Assembly: GCA_951812525.1 (NCBI GenBank)
Contig: OX638316.1
Coordinates: forward strand, 1,314,506 to 1,378,505
From: an uncultured Poribacteria bacterium
GTDB taxonomy: Bacteria; Poribacteria; WGA-4E; WGA-3G
Length of the DNA: 64,000 bases
Reading direction: 5' to 3'
Below, in pieces: positions 51,547 through 59,748 of this stretch. A program made the translations under genes and the position numbers. Position 1 is the first letter of the stretch, and each line of letters starts with the position of its first letter. The notes beneath the pieces were generated by a model that worked only from the letters and a program-made list of their open reading frames with translations, searched no databases and was not told the DNA's origin.

Positions 51547-52812
51547 CTATTCCTTCTCTTTAGTCGCATCTGCTTCAGAAGTGGGCTGCGCCGATGCGTC
51601 AGAATCGGGGGTAACCTCGCGAACAACATCGCCGATTTTGAGCTGTTCTGTCATTTCAACGACGCGGAATACAGAAATCTTATCATTGAGGATTTCGGCA
51701 ACCGCCACGACCGCCACCTGCTTTTCAAGGTAGGTCAAGACTTCACCAGTGTCTAAGTCCCGCACCGGCTTGCCTCTGGTATAGACAGCAAACTCTTGGT
51801 TGATAGCGATACCTCTGTTAGAGCCAATATTGATATAAATCTTATCAAGGTCCTCGTTATCCACATACTGGATTTTCCCTTTGACAGGTCCACCCACTTT
51901 TTCCGGAGTTTCCTGCGCTTTTTTATCGGTTCCGGCTTTCGATTCCCAAGGTGTAATAAAATTCGGTCCAACGCTATCACGGAGCGCTAAAACGACTTTG
52001 ATGAGCACCTCATGTGTTACTACACCGAGAAGTGTCCTATCGTATTCAGCACTCGCAAATTGGATTTCATTTAGCTCCGTCGGCTTGACGATTGGGCGTG
52101 GATTTTTCCGCCGAGTGTCCGGTGTCTGACCAAACGTCAGATTTGTCCCTTCCTCTGTCGCACTCGCTTCAAGGGAAGCAAATTTTGTACCAACGTATGA
52201 ATGGTCGCGGCTGGCAGAAATGCGCGGTTCGGTGACAACACTGCCGGCGGTATTGTAAAATTTCATATTCAGTTTAATCGTGGCACGGTGGAGGGAACCG
52301 CGCAAAATAACGGGAGCCATGTAGCTTGCAGTGCCCCGCTGCGCCTGACGTCCACCCTCACGGAGTGTACGAGAAGCGTTAGTCCTCAGGCGTTCCTGAT
52401 TAAACGTGCGGATATCGCCCATCACAATCACATCCGCATTCAAACGCTTAGCAAGTGCAGCGCGTTGCTCCTGATCCAGTTTCCATAAGTTGCGCCGCGA
52501 GAGTGTCATAGATGCCATGGCATCCAAAAGTTCATCCTTGCTTACCGGTTCATATACGTTCGTTTCCACCAATTTCCGGTTAAGCATTTTGGCAAATCCT
52601 GCCTCCAAATCCCATCGTTTCTTTGTGGTAACCATATTTCCGATAAAACTGGGTATACAACCACATCCGGTGGCCGAATCAAAGCGACTGTGGTCCTCAA
52701 AATAGAGAACGGCAATTCGTTTTTTTGTCGTAGCGTCGCTAACAGCCGCAGAACCGATAATAAAACACAGGCTGAATCCCACGAATAACAAATGCGTGCA
52801 GAAACGTCTCAT
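51547..52812 (-). CDS. CsgG/LpoB-like envelope protein
   Basis: 421 residues from ATG 52812 ('MRRFCTHLLFVGFSLCFIIG'), with GGAGG twelve bases upstream. An upstream in-frame start at 52959 would add 49 residues that run through the promoter. A signal peptide is followed by the CsgG-like start 'RIAVLYFEDHSRFDS', 'RLNADVIVMGDIRTF', 'TIKLNMKFYN' and a C-terminal domain ('DKIYINIGSNRGIAINQEFA') resembling those of FlgT or LpoB relatives. No curli genes are adjacent, so a general outer-membrane or assembly role is more likely. Confidence 0.72.
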   Translation of the reverse strand: MRRFCTHLLFVGFSLCFIIGSAAVSDATTKKRIAVLYFEDHSRFDSATGCGCIPSFIGNMVTTKKRWDLEAGFAKMLNRKLVETNVYEPVSKDELLDAMASMTLSRRNLWKLDQEQRAALAKRLNADVIVMGDIRTFNQERLRTNASRTLREGGRQAQRGTASYMAPVILRGSLHRATIKLNMKFYNTAGSVVTEPRISASRDHSYVGTKFASLEASATEEGTNLTFGQTPDTRRKNPRPIVKPTELNEIQFASAEYDRTLLGVVTHEVLIKVVLALRDSVGPNFITPWESKAGTDKKAQETPEKVGGPVKGKIQYVDNEDLDKIYINIGSNRGIAINQEFAVYTRGKPVRDLDTGEVLTYLEKQVAVVAVAEILNDKISVFRVVEMTEQLKIGDVVREVTPDSDASAQPTSEADATKEKE

Positions 52813-52851
52813 TGTTTTTTGTAGCCTCCTTTGTTTGTCTCTTGACTTTAA

Positions 52852-52880
52852 AGTGTAACAGTTCCATAGACATTTATCAA
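52852..52880 (-). promoter_or_regulatory. Sigma70-like promoter for the CsgG-like gene
   Basis: On the minus strand: TTGATA (52880-52875), 17 bases, TACACT (52857-52852). It lies about 40 bases before the chosen start. Confidence 0.5.
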
Positions 52881-52930
52881 GAAAATTCAAACTTGTGGGA
52901 CATCTTGCTTCCACCCAAGCCAGAAAATAC

Positions 52931-52959
52931 TTGAAACACCCCAAAATATCTGGTATCAT
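52931..52959 (+). promoter_or_regulatory. Sigma70-like promoter for the TAXI gene
   Basis: TTGAAA (52931-52936), 17 bases, TATCAT (52954-52959), about 120 bases before the ATG at 53078. Confidence 0.5.
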
Positions 52960-53077
52960 TTCTACAAACTATTGGACTTCGCTTGTAAGCAAAACTCTGA
53001 TCGGAAATTCATCCATCAACTATTCTAAAGAAGAGTTTTCAGTCGATACACAAAACATAAACGCAAAAGGAAATCCT

Positions 53078-54136
53078 ATGTTTACAAAAGAGAGATTTGC
53101 ACGTCGCAATTTACTATCTATACCCATATTCGTTGCGTTGGCTGTGTTACTTGCCTTTTACGGGTGTAGCGACAAACAATCGAATGAAAAAGCCTCAACA
53201 GGTGATGCTTCCTCCGAAAAGAAGGAATGGCTCTCAATTATGGGCGGTGTAATAGGCGGTAGTTTTTCACAATTTGCGGGTGGCATTAGCTACGTCTTGA
53301 CACACCAAGAGTCCCATATAAAAATATCTGTTGAAGCCTCGGCAGGTTCAATCGAGAATACGCGGCGCGTGAACGACGATCCAGAAGGAATGGGTGTCGT
53401 TTTTGCTTCCGAAAGTTATCTCGGCTACCATGGGCAGGAAATCTTCGCAGAAGAAGGACCAAAAACCAATATCCGTATGGTGACGTTGCTCTTTATCGCC
53501 TACGACCAATTTTCAACGCTGGCAAACAGCGATGTTCATCAGTTCGAGGACATTGTTGGTAAAAAAATCGCTTCTGGCGCGAGTGGATCCGGCACTGCCC
53601 AGACGTTAGAACGTTTGTCGAAATTGGCAGGTATTTGGGGAGAATTCACGCCGATTTACAAAGGTGGCACCGCCGCCGCCGAAGCACTCCAAGATGGGCA
53701 AGTCGAAGCGTTTCAATGGCTCGTCAGCGTCCCAAACAGTGCCGTTATCCAATTGACTACCATCAAATCCATCCGCATGATAGATCTCGACACGCCCGCA
53801 AAAAAATACGGCTTCTACGAAAAGTACCCATTCTATCTCCCCGGCTCTCTGCCAGAGGGTGCTTATGAAGGCAAAGTTGAACCCGTGAATACCATCGTGA
53901 TGCCGACAGTCCTCATCTCAAACAAAGCAGTGAACGAGGAGACAATCTACAAACTTCTAAAGCATGTTTACTCACCAGAGGGACATCAGTCGATGCTCCA
54001 AACAAACCAAGCCGCTGCAGATATGACGATAGAAAACGGTCCCAAGGCATTTGTTATCCCCTTACACCGTGGTGCATATAAATTCTGGAGCGAACAAGGT
54101 TTGGAAATTCCTGCACAGGCGATGCCGGTAGAGTAA
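53078..54136 (+). CDS. TAXI-family TRAP-type solute-binding lipoprotein
   Basis: 352 residues from ATG 53078 (AAAGGA eight bases upstream). An earlier in-frame start at 52895 lies upstream of the promoter and is rejected. The signal ends in lipobox 'LLAFYGCSDK'. TAXI-type motifs are 'IMGGVIGGSFSQFAGGISYV', 'SAGSIENTRRVND', 'GKKIASGASGSGTAQTLERL' and 'DGQVEAFQWLVSVP'. These proteins feed TRAP transporters for dicarboxylates or glutamate. No TRAP membrane subunit is in the window, so it works with a remote partner or as an orphan binding protein. Confidence 0.85.
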   Translation: MFTKERFARRNLLSIPIFVALAVLLAFYGCSDKQSNEKASTGDASSEKKEWLSIMGGVIGGSFSQFAGGISYVLTHQESHIKISVEASAGSIENTRRVNDDPEGMGVVFASESYLGYHGQEIFAEEGPKTNIRMVTLLFIAYDQFSTLANSDVHQFEDIVGKKIASGASGSGTAQTLERLSKLAGIWGEFTPIYKGGTAAAEALQDGQVEAFQWLVSVPNSAVIQLTTIKSIRMIDLDTPAKKYGFYEKYPFYLPGSLPEGAYEGKVEPVNTIVMPTVLISNKAVNEETIYKLLKHVYSPEGHQSMLQTNQAAADMTIENGPKAFVIPLHRGAYKFWSEQGLEIPAQAMPVE

Positions 54137-54162
54137 AGAAAAATTGCTATTTTCTGAGAAAT

Positions 54163-54192
54163 TTGCTTTAAAAACAGAGAATATGCTATAAT
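54163..54192 (+). promoter_or_regulatory. Promoter of the thiamine operon
   Basis: TTGCTT (54163-54168), 18 bases, TATAAT (54187-54192) with an extended-10 TGC just before it. It is 10-15 bases before the TPP riboswitch. Confidence 0.65.
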
Positions 54193-54204
54193 TATCCAAT
54201 GACA

Positions 54205-54283
54205 CTATGGGGTGCTCTTACTTGCTTAAGAGCTGAGAAAACACCCTTTGAACCTGATCTGGATCATACCAGCGTAGGGAAAT
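54205..54283 (+). promoter_or_regulatory. TPP riboswitch (THI element)
   Basis: The thi-box core is complete: GGGGTGC near 54209, GCTGAGA near 54232, then ACCCTTTGAACCTGATCTGG (54243-54262) and ATCATACCAGCGTAGGGAAA (54263-54282). The loop between them carries a short stem. It binds thiamine pyrophosphate and should switch off the downstream transporter and thiazole genes when thiamine is plentiful. Confidence 0.96.
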
Positions 54284-54492
54284 ATGAAGAAGAGCAATCA
54301 AACGTTGGTTCTTCTTGAGCGACTTTAGTAATCGAGGGACACCCTCGATCGCACGCTTGCCGATGAGGTACCTAACCTTACGACAACGAAACGTGGAGCC
54401 GCTTCCTTTTTGGCACTGCCAAGGCTGCAGACGGGCATGTTCCCTACACCGAAAACGGAAGACGGCTTTTTCGCGTTAAGGAGTAGACACGG
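54284..54492 (+). promoter_or_regulatory. Expression platform / leader with hairpins
   Basis: A 209-base leader between the riboswitch and the permease start. It holds a 7-bp hairpin (54287-54293 with 54310-54316), an 8-bp hairpin with a 3-base loop (54331-54338 with 54342-54349) and a T5 stretch further on. A 14-codon open frame starts at ATG 54284. No classical terminator is obvious. Control may act at the level of transcription or translation. Confidence 0.55.
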
Positions 54493-55260
54493 ATGCTTAG
54501 CAAATTCGTGATCCCTGTGGCTATCTTGCTCGCAGTGTTAGGGATATGGGAAGCTGCTGTGCATCTTTTTGAAACACCTCGCTACATTCTACCGGCACCG
54601 TCGAAAATTGTGGTGACGCTATTTGTGGAACATGCACAATTACTGAAACATACACTCGTAACGCTAAAAGAGATGCTTCTCGGATTTGTTCTTGCAACCA
54701 GCATCGGCATCCCGTTAGCCATCTTAATGTTCGAGTTCCCTATACTGGAGAAAGCCTTCTATCCCTATGTCATCGGCTCACAAACGGTTCCGGTATTTGC
54801 GATCGCGCCGTTGCTGGTGTTATGGTTCGGCTTTGGGATCACCTCAAAAGTCATTATGGCGGCACTCATTGTGTTCTTCGCGATCGTCCTGAATACTTTG
54901 GACGGCTTGAAGTCCACTGATCCAGACACAGTAAACCTGTTTCGGATTTTGCGAGCGACTCGGTGGCAGATACTCTGGAAAGTACGCATCCCCTCGGCAC
55001 TGCCGTTTATTTTTTCAGGCGCGAAGATAGGCATATCTATCTCCACAATCGGCGCTGTTATCGGTGAATGGGTGGGAGCGAAGGCAGGACTCGGGTACCT
55101 TATGCTGTATGCCAACGGGAGACTCCAAATCTCACTTGTATTCGCCGCTATCTTCTGCCTAACACTCTTAGGCTTAGGTCTTTTCGGATTGATGACGCTG
55201 GTAGAGCGGTACGCAATGCCGTGGCGGCAGCACCAATATAGCAAATCAGATGTTCGGTAA
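54493..55260 (+). CDS. ThiX-like ABC permease (pyrimidine precursor uptake)
   Basis: 255 residues with six helices of the SsuC/TauC/ThiX binding-protein-dependent permease family. The EAA loop is 'RATRWQILWKVRIPSALPFI', and 'PRYILPAPSKIVVTLF' begins the core. AAGGAG precedes the ATG. It sits directly behind the TPP riboswitch and 35 bases before the ThiY-like gene, so it is likely the membrane part of a thiamine-precursor (HMP-type) transporter. The ATPase (ThiZ) is not in the window. Confidence 0.85.
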   Translation: MLSKFVIPVAILLAVLGIWEAAVHLFETPRYILPAPSKIVVTLFVEHAQLLKHTLVTLKEMLLGFVLATSIGIPLAILMFEFPILEKAFYPYVIGSQTVPVFAIAPLLVLWFGFGITSKVIMAALIVFFAIVLNTLDGLKSTDPDTVNLFRILRATRWQILWKVRIPSALPFIFSGAKIGISISTIGAVIGEWVGAKAGLGYLMLYANGRLQISLVFAAIFCLTLLGLGLFGLMTLVERYAMPWRQHQYSKSDVR

Positions 55261-55295
55261 GCATCCCGAACAAACAACAATGAAGGAAAATACTC

Positions 55296-56282
55296 ATGAA
55301 AACAGCAATTTGCTTAATGTTTCTCATCGGTTGTGGTATACTCTTAACGGGACAAATTGATAGCCATGCAGACAATCACCAGAAAACCGAAATGGAGAAG
55401 GTAACACTGCTTCTCGACTGGTTTCCCAACGTAGATCATGCTCCACTTTATGTCGCACAAGAAAACAAGGTGTTTGCCAAACACGGGTTGGAAGTCGAAC
55501 TCCTTTGGGGTGGTGATCCGGACGCTCCACTCAAACTCGTGGCGGCTGAAAAATATCCGTTCGCTGTGAGTTACCAACAGAGCGTCACGATTGCGCGGGC
55601 AAGTGAAGAAGTTTTGCCGGTTAAATCGATCGGCTTACTCGTGGAACACCCGCTCAACACGATTAGTTTCCTGAAAAAGACGGGCATTAAAACACCTGCA
55701 GATTTCAAAGGCAAGAAAATCGGATATACGGTTGCACCTCTGGACGTACTTCTGTTTAACGCGATTGCAGCGAATGCCGGACTATCAGAAGACGATTACG
55801 AATTGATAAACGTCAGTACGAATATTTCAGCATCCCTGCTGAGTGGACAAATCGACGCAGTGATCGGCCCATTTCGGAACTACGAAATTAACGAGTTGAA
55901 ACTTGAAGGCGCAGAAGCCGACTATTTCGCCCTTGAGAAGCACGGCATCCCCGACTATTACGAGTTAGTGATTGTCTCCAACGACGCTTATTTGGAAAAA
56001 CATCCAGAAATCGCTAAAAAACTGATGACAGCGATTCAGGAATCAATTCAATTCACGAAAGAGAACCCTGATGATGGCCTGAAACTCTTCTTCAAGGCGA
56101 ATCCTGATGCTCGCAAAGATTTAGAAGAACTCGCATTCCGGGATACATTAGATGTATTCGCGACAACGCAGGTACAATCCGCAGAAAAGTGGGATGCGTT
56201 CGCAAAATTCGCCTACGAAAAAGGGTTAATCTCCAAAACAATCGAAGCAACAGATTGTTTCATCAATGTCTTAAAAGAATAA
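55296..56282 (+). CDS. ThiY-like NMT1/THI5 substrate-binding protein
   Basis: 328 residues. Signal peptide about 1-25. The NMT1/THI5 start 'VTLLLDWFPNVDHAPLYVAQ' and 'YPFAVSYQQSVTIARASEEV' are diagnostic of the family that binds N-formyl-4-amino-5-aminomethyl-2-methylpyrimidine. AAGGA lies about nine bases before the ATG. Together with the permease at 54493 it should import the pyrimidine part of thiamine. No lipobox is clear; the hydrophobic start includes 'FLIGCGILLTG', so lipid anchoring is possible. Confidence 0.87.
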   Translation: MKTAICLMFLIGCGILLTGQIDSHADNHQKTEMEKVTLLLDWFPNVDHAPLYVAQENKVFAKHGLEVELLWGGDPDAPLKLVAAEKYPFAVSYQQSVTIARASEEVLPVKSIGLLVEHPLNTISFLKKTGIKTPADFKGKKIGYTVAPLDVLLFNAIAANAGLSEDDYELINVSTNISASLLSGQIDAVIGPFRNYEINELKLEGAEADYFALEKHGIPDYYELVIVSNDAYLEKHPEIAKKLMTAIQESIQFTKENPDDGLKLFFKANPDARKDLEELAFRDTLDVFATTQVQSAEKWDAFAKFAYEKGLISKTIEATDCFINVLKE

Positions 56283-56302
56283 TCGTTTCCCCTGCTGAAT
56301 TA

Positions 56303-57439
56303 ATGGCAAATAAGAAGATTATCATTATCGGTGGCGGTGTAATTGGACTCGGTATCGGGTGGCAGCTTGCGAAAGCGGGTGCCACTGTCACCATTTATGA
56401 GCGATCACAATCCGGACGCGCAGCCTCTTGGGCAGCCGCTGGTATGCTCGCGCCACTCGCCGAAGCACACAGCGAAGAACCAGAACTGCTCAAGTTGGGT
56501 AGCCAAAGCTTAGTCCGTTATCCACAATGGGCAGATGAACTAGAGGCAGACGCAGGGATGTCCATCGCCTATCGGGTGGAAGGCACCATCATTGTCGGAT
56601 TAGAACCCGACGATACGGATCAACTCCGACATCTTTACACCGCGCAACAAGATTTAGGGCTGAGTGTCGAATGGTTGACCGGACGAGAAGCACGTGAAAT
56701 TGAGTCTGTGCTCTCGCCTCGTGTGACCGCAGCCATCCGCTGTGCGACCGATCATCAAGTCGATAACAGATTGATGGTAAAGGCACTCCAACGTGCCTAT
56801 CAGGCATGCGGCGGCGTGTTGTATGAGAATAGCACCATTGAAAAAATTGTCATAGAAAACGGAGTCGCAACCGGCGTTCAAACACAAGACGGTTTTCAAG
56901 CAGCAGACGTGCTCATTCTCGCAGCAGGATGCTGGTCTGCCCAGATTGAAGGGTTACCAGACAATCTCCTCCCACCGGTGCGTCCGGTAAAAGGACAGAT
57001 GTTGGCACTGCAAATGGAAGCCGGTATTATAGTCAAAAACGTTATCCGCACCGTCAGAGCAAGATATTCGACATCGGTATATCTGGTACCGAGAACCGAC
57101 GGTAGGCTTATCGTTGGAGCGACGACCGAAGAGATGGGATTTGATACGCGTTTAACCGCAGGCGGTATATTTGAACTCCTCCGCGGGGCATGGGAAGCGG
57201 TGCCGGGTGTTTACGAACTCCCGATCCTCGAAACTTGGGCAGGTCTACGTCCCGGCAGCAGAGACAACGCCCCCATACTCGGCAAAACACCTGTCGAGAA
57301 TCTGATATACGCAACCGGTCACTATCGCAACGGTATCTTGCTCACGCCAATTACGGCTTATGAGATTGCCAACCTGATTTTGACCGGCGAGACCTCAGAT
57401 ATAATCGCCCCGTTTCAGTTAGATCGGTTTTTAAGGTAA
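56303..57439 (+). CDS. thiO: Glycine oxidase ThiO
   Basis: 378 residues from ATG 56303 ('MANKKIIIIGGGVIGLGIGW'). The upstream frame back to 56189 is only the shifted shadow of the ThiY gene. The GxGxxG dinucleotide motif, 'SGRAASWAAAGMLAPLAEAH' and the C-terminal 'TWAGLRPGSRDNAPILG' and 'GHYRNGILLTPITA' are typical of ThiO. FAD-dependent oxidation of glycine gives the imine used for the thiazole ring, and needs O2. It lies in the same operon as ThiS and ThiG. Confidence 0.92.
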   Translation: MANKKIIIIGGGVIGLGIGWQLAKAGATVTIYERSQSGRAASWAAAGMLAPLAEAHSEEPELLKLGSQSLVRYPQWADELEADAGMSIAYRVEGTIIVGLEPDDTDQLRHLYTAQQDLGLSVEWLTGREAREIESVLSPRVTAAIRCATDHQVDNRLMVKALQRAYQACGGVLYENSTIEKIVIENGVATGVQTQDGFQAADVLILAAGCWSAQIEGLPDNLLPPVRPVKGQMLALQMEAGIIVKNVIRTVRARYSTSVYLVPRTDGRLIVGATTEEMGFDTRLTAGGIFELLRGAWEAVPGVYELPILETWAGLRPGSRDNAPILGKTPVENLIYATGHYRNGILLTPITAYEIANLILTGETSDIIAPFQLDRFLR

Positions 57440-57441
57440 TA

Positions 57442-57458
57442 GGCACACGCCGTGTGCC
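57442..57458. repeat. Palindromic repeat GGCACAC-N3-GTGTGCC, copy 2
   Basis: Differs at one loop base from the copy at 2481-2497. Like it, it starts two to five bases after a stop codon, here that of ThiO, and lies inside the thi operon before ThiS. No T-run. Confidence 0.6.
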
Positions 57459-57476
57459 GTAACCACATTTGAAAAA

Positions 57477-57683
57477 ATGAAGATACACGTCAATGGCAAA
57501 GAAAAAACGGTTCGTCCGAACTTGAATATTCACGATCTGCTCATCGCTTTAGAACTGAATCCGAAGCAGGCGGGCATCGCTGTCGCCGTGAACCGCGAGG
57601 TCATCCCGAAAACCGTGTGGCAGGCAACGGAACTTCGCGAGAACAGTGAGGTAGAAATTATCCGCGCCGTTCAAGGAGGGTAA
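57477..57683 (+). CDS. thiS: Sulfur carrier protein ThiS
   Basis: 68 residues with the ubiquitin-like fold pattern ('MKIHVNGKEKTVRPNLNIHD') and the essential C-terminal Gly-Gly ('EVEIIRAVQGG'), where sulfur is carried as thiocarboxylate. Its partners are ThiO and ThiG in the same cluster; the activating ThiF is not in the window. The ATG follows the palindrome by about 18 bases. Confidence 0.93.
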   Translation: MKIHVNGKEKTVRPNLNIHDLLIALELNPKQAGIAVAVNREVIPKTVWQATELRENSEVEIIRAVQGG

Positions 57684-57700
57684 CATAACTCCAAAAACCC

Positions 57701-57730
57701 TTGATAAAGAGGTCTTGACAATGCTATACT
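57701..57730 (+). promoter_or_regulatory. Promoter of the inserted nucleotidyltransferase gene
   Basis: TTGATA (57701-57706), 18 bases, TATACT (57725-57730) with an extended-10 TGC. It lies between thiS and the next gene, so the nucleotidyltransferase and possibly thiG can be expressed apart from the riboswitch. Confidence 0.55.
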
Positions 57731-57760
57731 AACTGAAAGAGAAGGGAACTCTTAATAAAA

Positions 57761-58066
57761 ATGCAATACGGTTTGTCTGCTCAAACACTCCAAAAAATTC
57801 GTGATGTTTTTGGGCGGTATCCACAAGTAGAAGAAGTTGTATTATACTGTTCTCGCGCCAGAGGTGATTACAAAAACGGTTCCGACATTGATTTAACGCT
57901 CCGCGGCGGTAACGAACTGGCACACACGCTTTTATCCCGTATCGCAAATGATTTGGACGATCAATTGCTTCCTTATACCATCGATTTATCTATCTTCGAG
58001 AATATCCGCAACCCCGAAATGGTTGAACAGTTTGAGCGGGTAGGCGTAGCACTCTATAAAAAATAA
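57761..58066 (+). CDS. Minimal nucleotidyltransferase (MNT-like)
   Basis: 101 residues, a single nucleotidyltransferase domain: 'VVLYCSRARGDYKNGSDIDL' with DxD metal ligands and a third acid in 'PYTIDLSIFENI'. The usual Gly of the GS motif is Cys here (C-S-R-A-R-G). Such proteins usually pair with a HEPN toxin gene as antitoxin. No HEPN gene is adjacent. It sits between thiS and thiG but has its own promoter, so it looks inserted into the thiamine operon. Confidence 0.82.
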   Translation: MQYGLSAQTLQKIRDVFGRYPQVEEVVLYCSRARGDYKNGSDIDLTLRGGNELAHTLLSRIANDLDDQLLPYTIDLSIFENIRNPEMVEQFERVGVALYKK

Positions 58067-58133
58067 GATCTTCAGTGAACTTCACTTGAACAAGAACAAC
58101 GATTAGAAGAAACTCATTGTAAAAAAATAAAAA

Positions 58134-58904
58134 ATGCAAGACTTCAAAATCGCAGATCAGACATATACATCAAGACTACTCATCGGAACGGCGGGTTATC
58201 CGAATTTCCATATAATGACAGAGGCTATTGCCGCGAGTGGTGCCGAAATTGCGACGGTGTCCATGCGTCGTGTGAAATTTACAGATACATCCGGCGAGAA
58301 TCTGTTTGCACTCTTGCGCGAACGCGGTATGACGATTCTACCGAACACCGCAGGCTGTTTCACGGCAAAGGACGCGATTCTGACAGCAAATCTCGCGAGA
58401 GAAGCCCTTGATACATCGCTCATAAAACTCGAAGTTATCGGTGATGAAGAGACACAATTTCCAGACGTAGAGCAGTTACTCAATGCCGCAGAAACACTCG
58501 TTAAAGACGGCTTCACCGTGCTTCCGTATTGTAACGATGACCCGATTACCTGTAAAAAATTAGAAGACCTCGGCTGCGCAGCAGTGATGCCATTAGGCGC
58601 ACCAATCGGTTCAGGAATGGGAATCCGAAATCCGTATAATATCCAGATTATTCGCGACCTTGTGCAGGTGCCGCTGATCGTGGATGCCGGTGTTGGGACA
58701 GCATCAGATGCAGCGATTGCCATGGAATTAGGATGCGATGGCGTTTTGCTCAATACAGCAGTAGCGAAAGCACATCGCCCCGTCTTAATGGCAGAAGCAA
58801 TGAAAAAAGCGGTCGAAGCAGGTAGAGCCGCATTTTTAGCAGGACGTATTCCTCGGAAACTCTACGCAACTGCATCAAGCCCACAAGACGGAATGATTGA
58901 GTAA
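58134..58904 (+). CDS. thiG: Thiazole synthase ThiG
   Basis: 256 residues. The active-site Lys lies in '[20 protein letters not shown]', and '[20 protein letters not shown]' and '[20 protein letters not shown]' are the phosphate-binding blocks. It builds the thiazole phosphate from 1-deoxyxylulose-5-phosphate, the glycine imine from ThiO and the sulfur on ThiS. Length matches the family. The ATG has no clear ribosome site. Confidence 0.96.
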   Translation: MQDFKIADQTYTSRLLIGTAGYPNFHIMTEAIAASGAEIATVSMRRVKFTDTSGENLFALLRERGMTILPNTAGCFTAKDAILTANLAREALDTSLIKLEVIGDEETQFPDVEQLLNAAETLVKDGFTVLPYCNDDPITCKKLEDLGCAAVMPLGAPIGSGMGIRNPYNIQIIRDLVQVPLIVDAGVGTASDAAIAMELGCDGVLLNTAVAKAHRPVLMAEAMKKAVEAGRAAFLAGRIPRKLYATASSPQDGMIE

Positions 58905-59235
58905 GGCAAGAATAATACCCTAAATCAAGGACTCAGCTACTATATCAACTCAAAGAAAAGCCGTTAAATTTGTGTTGTGAAAAGAGATTCGAGCAAATCG
59001 GGTGAGAACACTCTCTTATAACTGGAAAATTTATCTCGATACGTGTTGTTTGAACCGTCTTGATGATACCCCAACACATGCTCGGATTCAGCAAGAAGCC
59101 ACAGCTGTTGAGACAATTCTTGATTATTGCTCAATAGGACAATGGCTTTGGATTGGGAGTGAAGTTTTGGCGTTGGTTCCGAACTAGCCATTCATGTCAA
59201 CAACCCTCATGAATGGCTACAAGAGATGACAAGAA
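58905..59235. other. Gap around the broken PIN gene
   Basis: 331 bases between ThiG and the duplicated-domain gene. It holds the PIN-domain remnant at 59002-59187 and otherwise AT-rich sequence in which I see no promoter or hairpin of note. Confidence 0.5.
59002..59187 (+). pseudogene. Truncated PIN-domain toxin remnant
   Basis: 61 codons from GTG 59002. The start 'IYLDTCCLNRLDDTPTHARI' followed by 'QQEATAVETILDYCSIGQWL' is the N-terminal half of a PIN-domain (VapC-type) ribonuclease with its first catalytic Asp. The frame stops after 'GSEVLALVPN', well before the remaining acidic residues of an active PIN domain of about 130 residues. It is probably inactive. Its intact ancestor may have been paired with a neighbour such as the gene at 59236. 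Confidence 0.62.
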
Positions 59236-59709
59236 ATGAACATTCTGAAAATGACCGATAGTCAGGTTTATCATCTCGGCGTAGAAGCACTTGTAGCTAA
59301 ACTTAGTACTATTGGGGCATCCCGATTTCTTAACCTCATTGAGCCGCGTACAGGTAATTACACGCTTGAACGGCGCGAATGGCTAGATAATTTGCCAGAT
59401 ATCGACACTCTCACCCAACAGATTAGACAAACCAGTAAGGAACTAGAAGCAGAGCGCAATCGCATATCTAAACTGAAAACCGATATTTCCAAGAACGGGA
59501 AACCACAACCAACGCGTGTCCAAGAAATTCCAGACGAAGACCTTTACAGACTTGGACTTGAATTTCTCATAGATAAACTTGGGCCTGGCGGAATGTCTCA
59601 CTTTTTGAGAGTGTGCGAACCGGGGAGCGGCGTTTACGCCGTTGACCGGTACAAAAACCCTGCATTAATTAAACAAACACACAAGACAAAACAGAAACGA
59701 GCCTCGTAA
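59236..59709 (+). CDS. Duplicated small-domain protein next to PIN remnant
   Basis: 157 residues. Two similar blocks are visible: 'QVYHLGVEALVAKLSTIGAS' with 'RFLNLIEPRTGNYTLERREW' near residue 10, and 'DLYRLGLEFLIDKLGPGGMS' with 'HFLRVCEPGSGVYAVDRYKN' near residue 100. A coiled linker ('ELEAERNRISKLKTDISKNG') joins them. Single copies of this block resemble small proteins often found beside PIN toxins, so an antitoxin-like origin is possible, but I do not recognise a named family. It lies 48 bases after the PIN remnant. Confidence 0.6.
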   Translation: MNILKMTDSQVYHLGVEALVAKLSTIGASRFLNLIEPRTGNYTLERREWLDNLPDIDTLTQQIRQTSKELEAERNRISKLKTDISKNGKPQPTRVQEIPDEDLYRLGLEFLIDKLGPGGMSHFLRVCEPGSGVYAVDRYKNPALIKQTHKTKQKRAS

Positions 59710-59748
59710 AAAACATCTTCGTTATTTCACTATAGAATCGGAGTCTCT

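Noticed and set aside
52895-53077. N-terminal extension of the TAXI gene
   Set aside because: The added 61 residues would run over the promoter, and ATG 53078 has a ribosome site followed by a normal lipoprotein signal.
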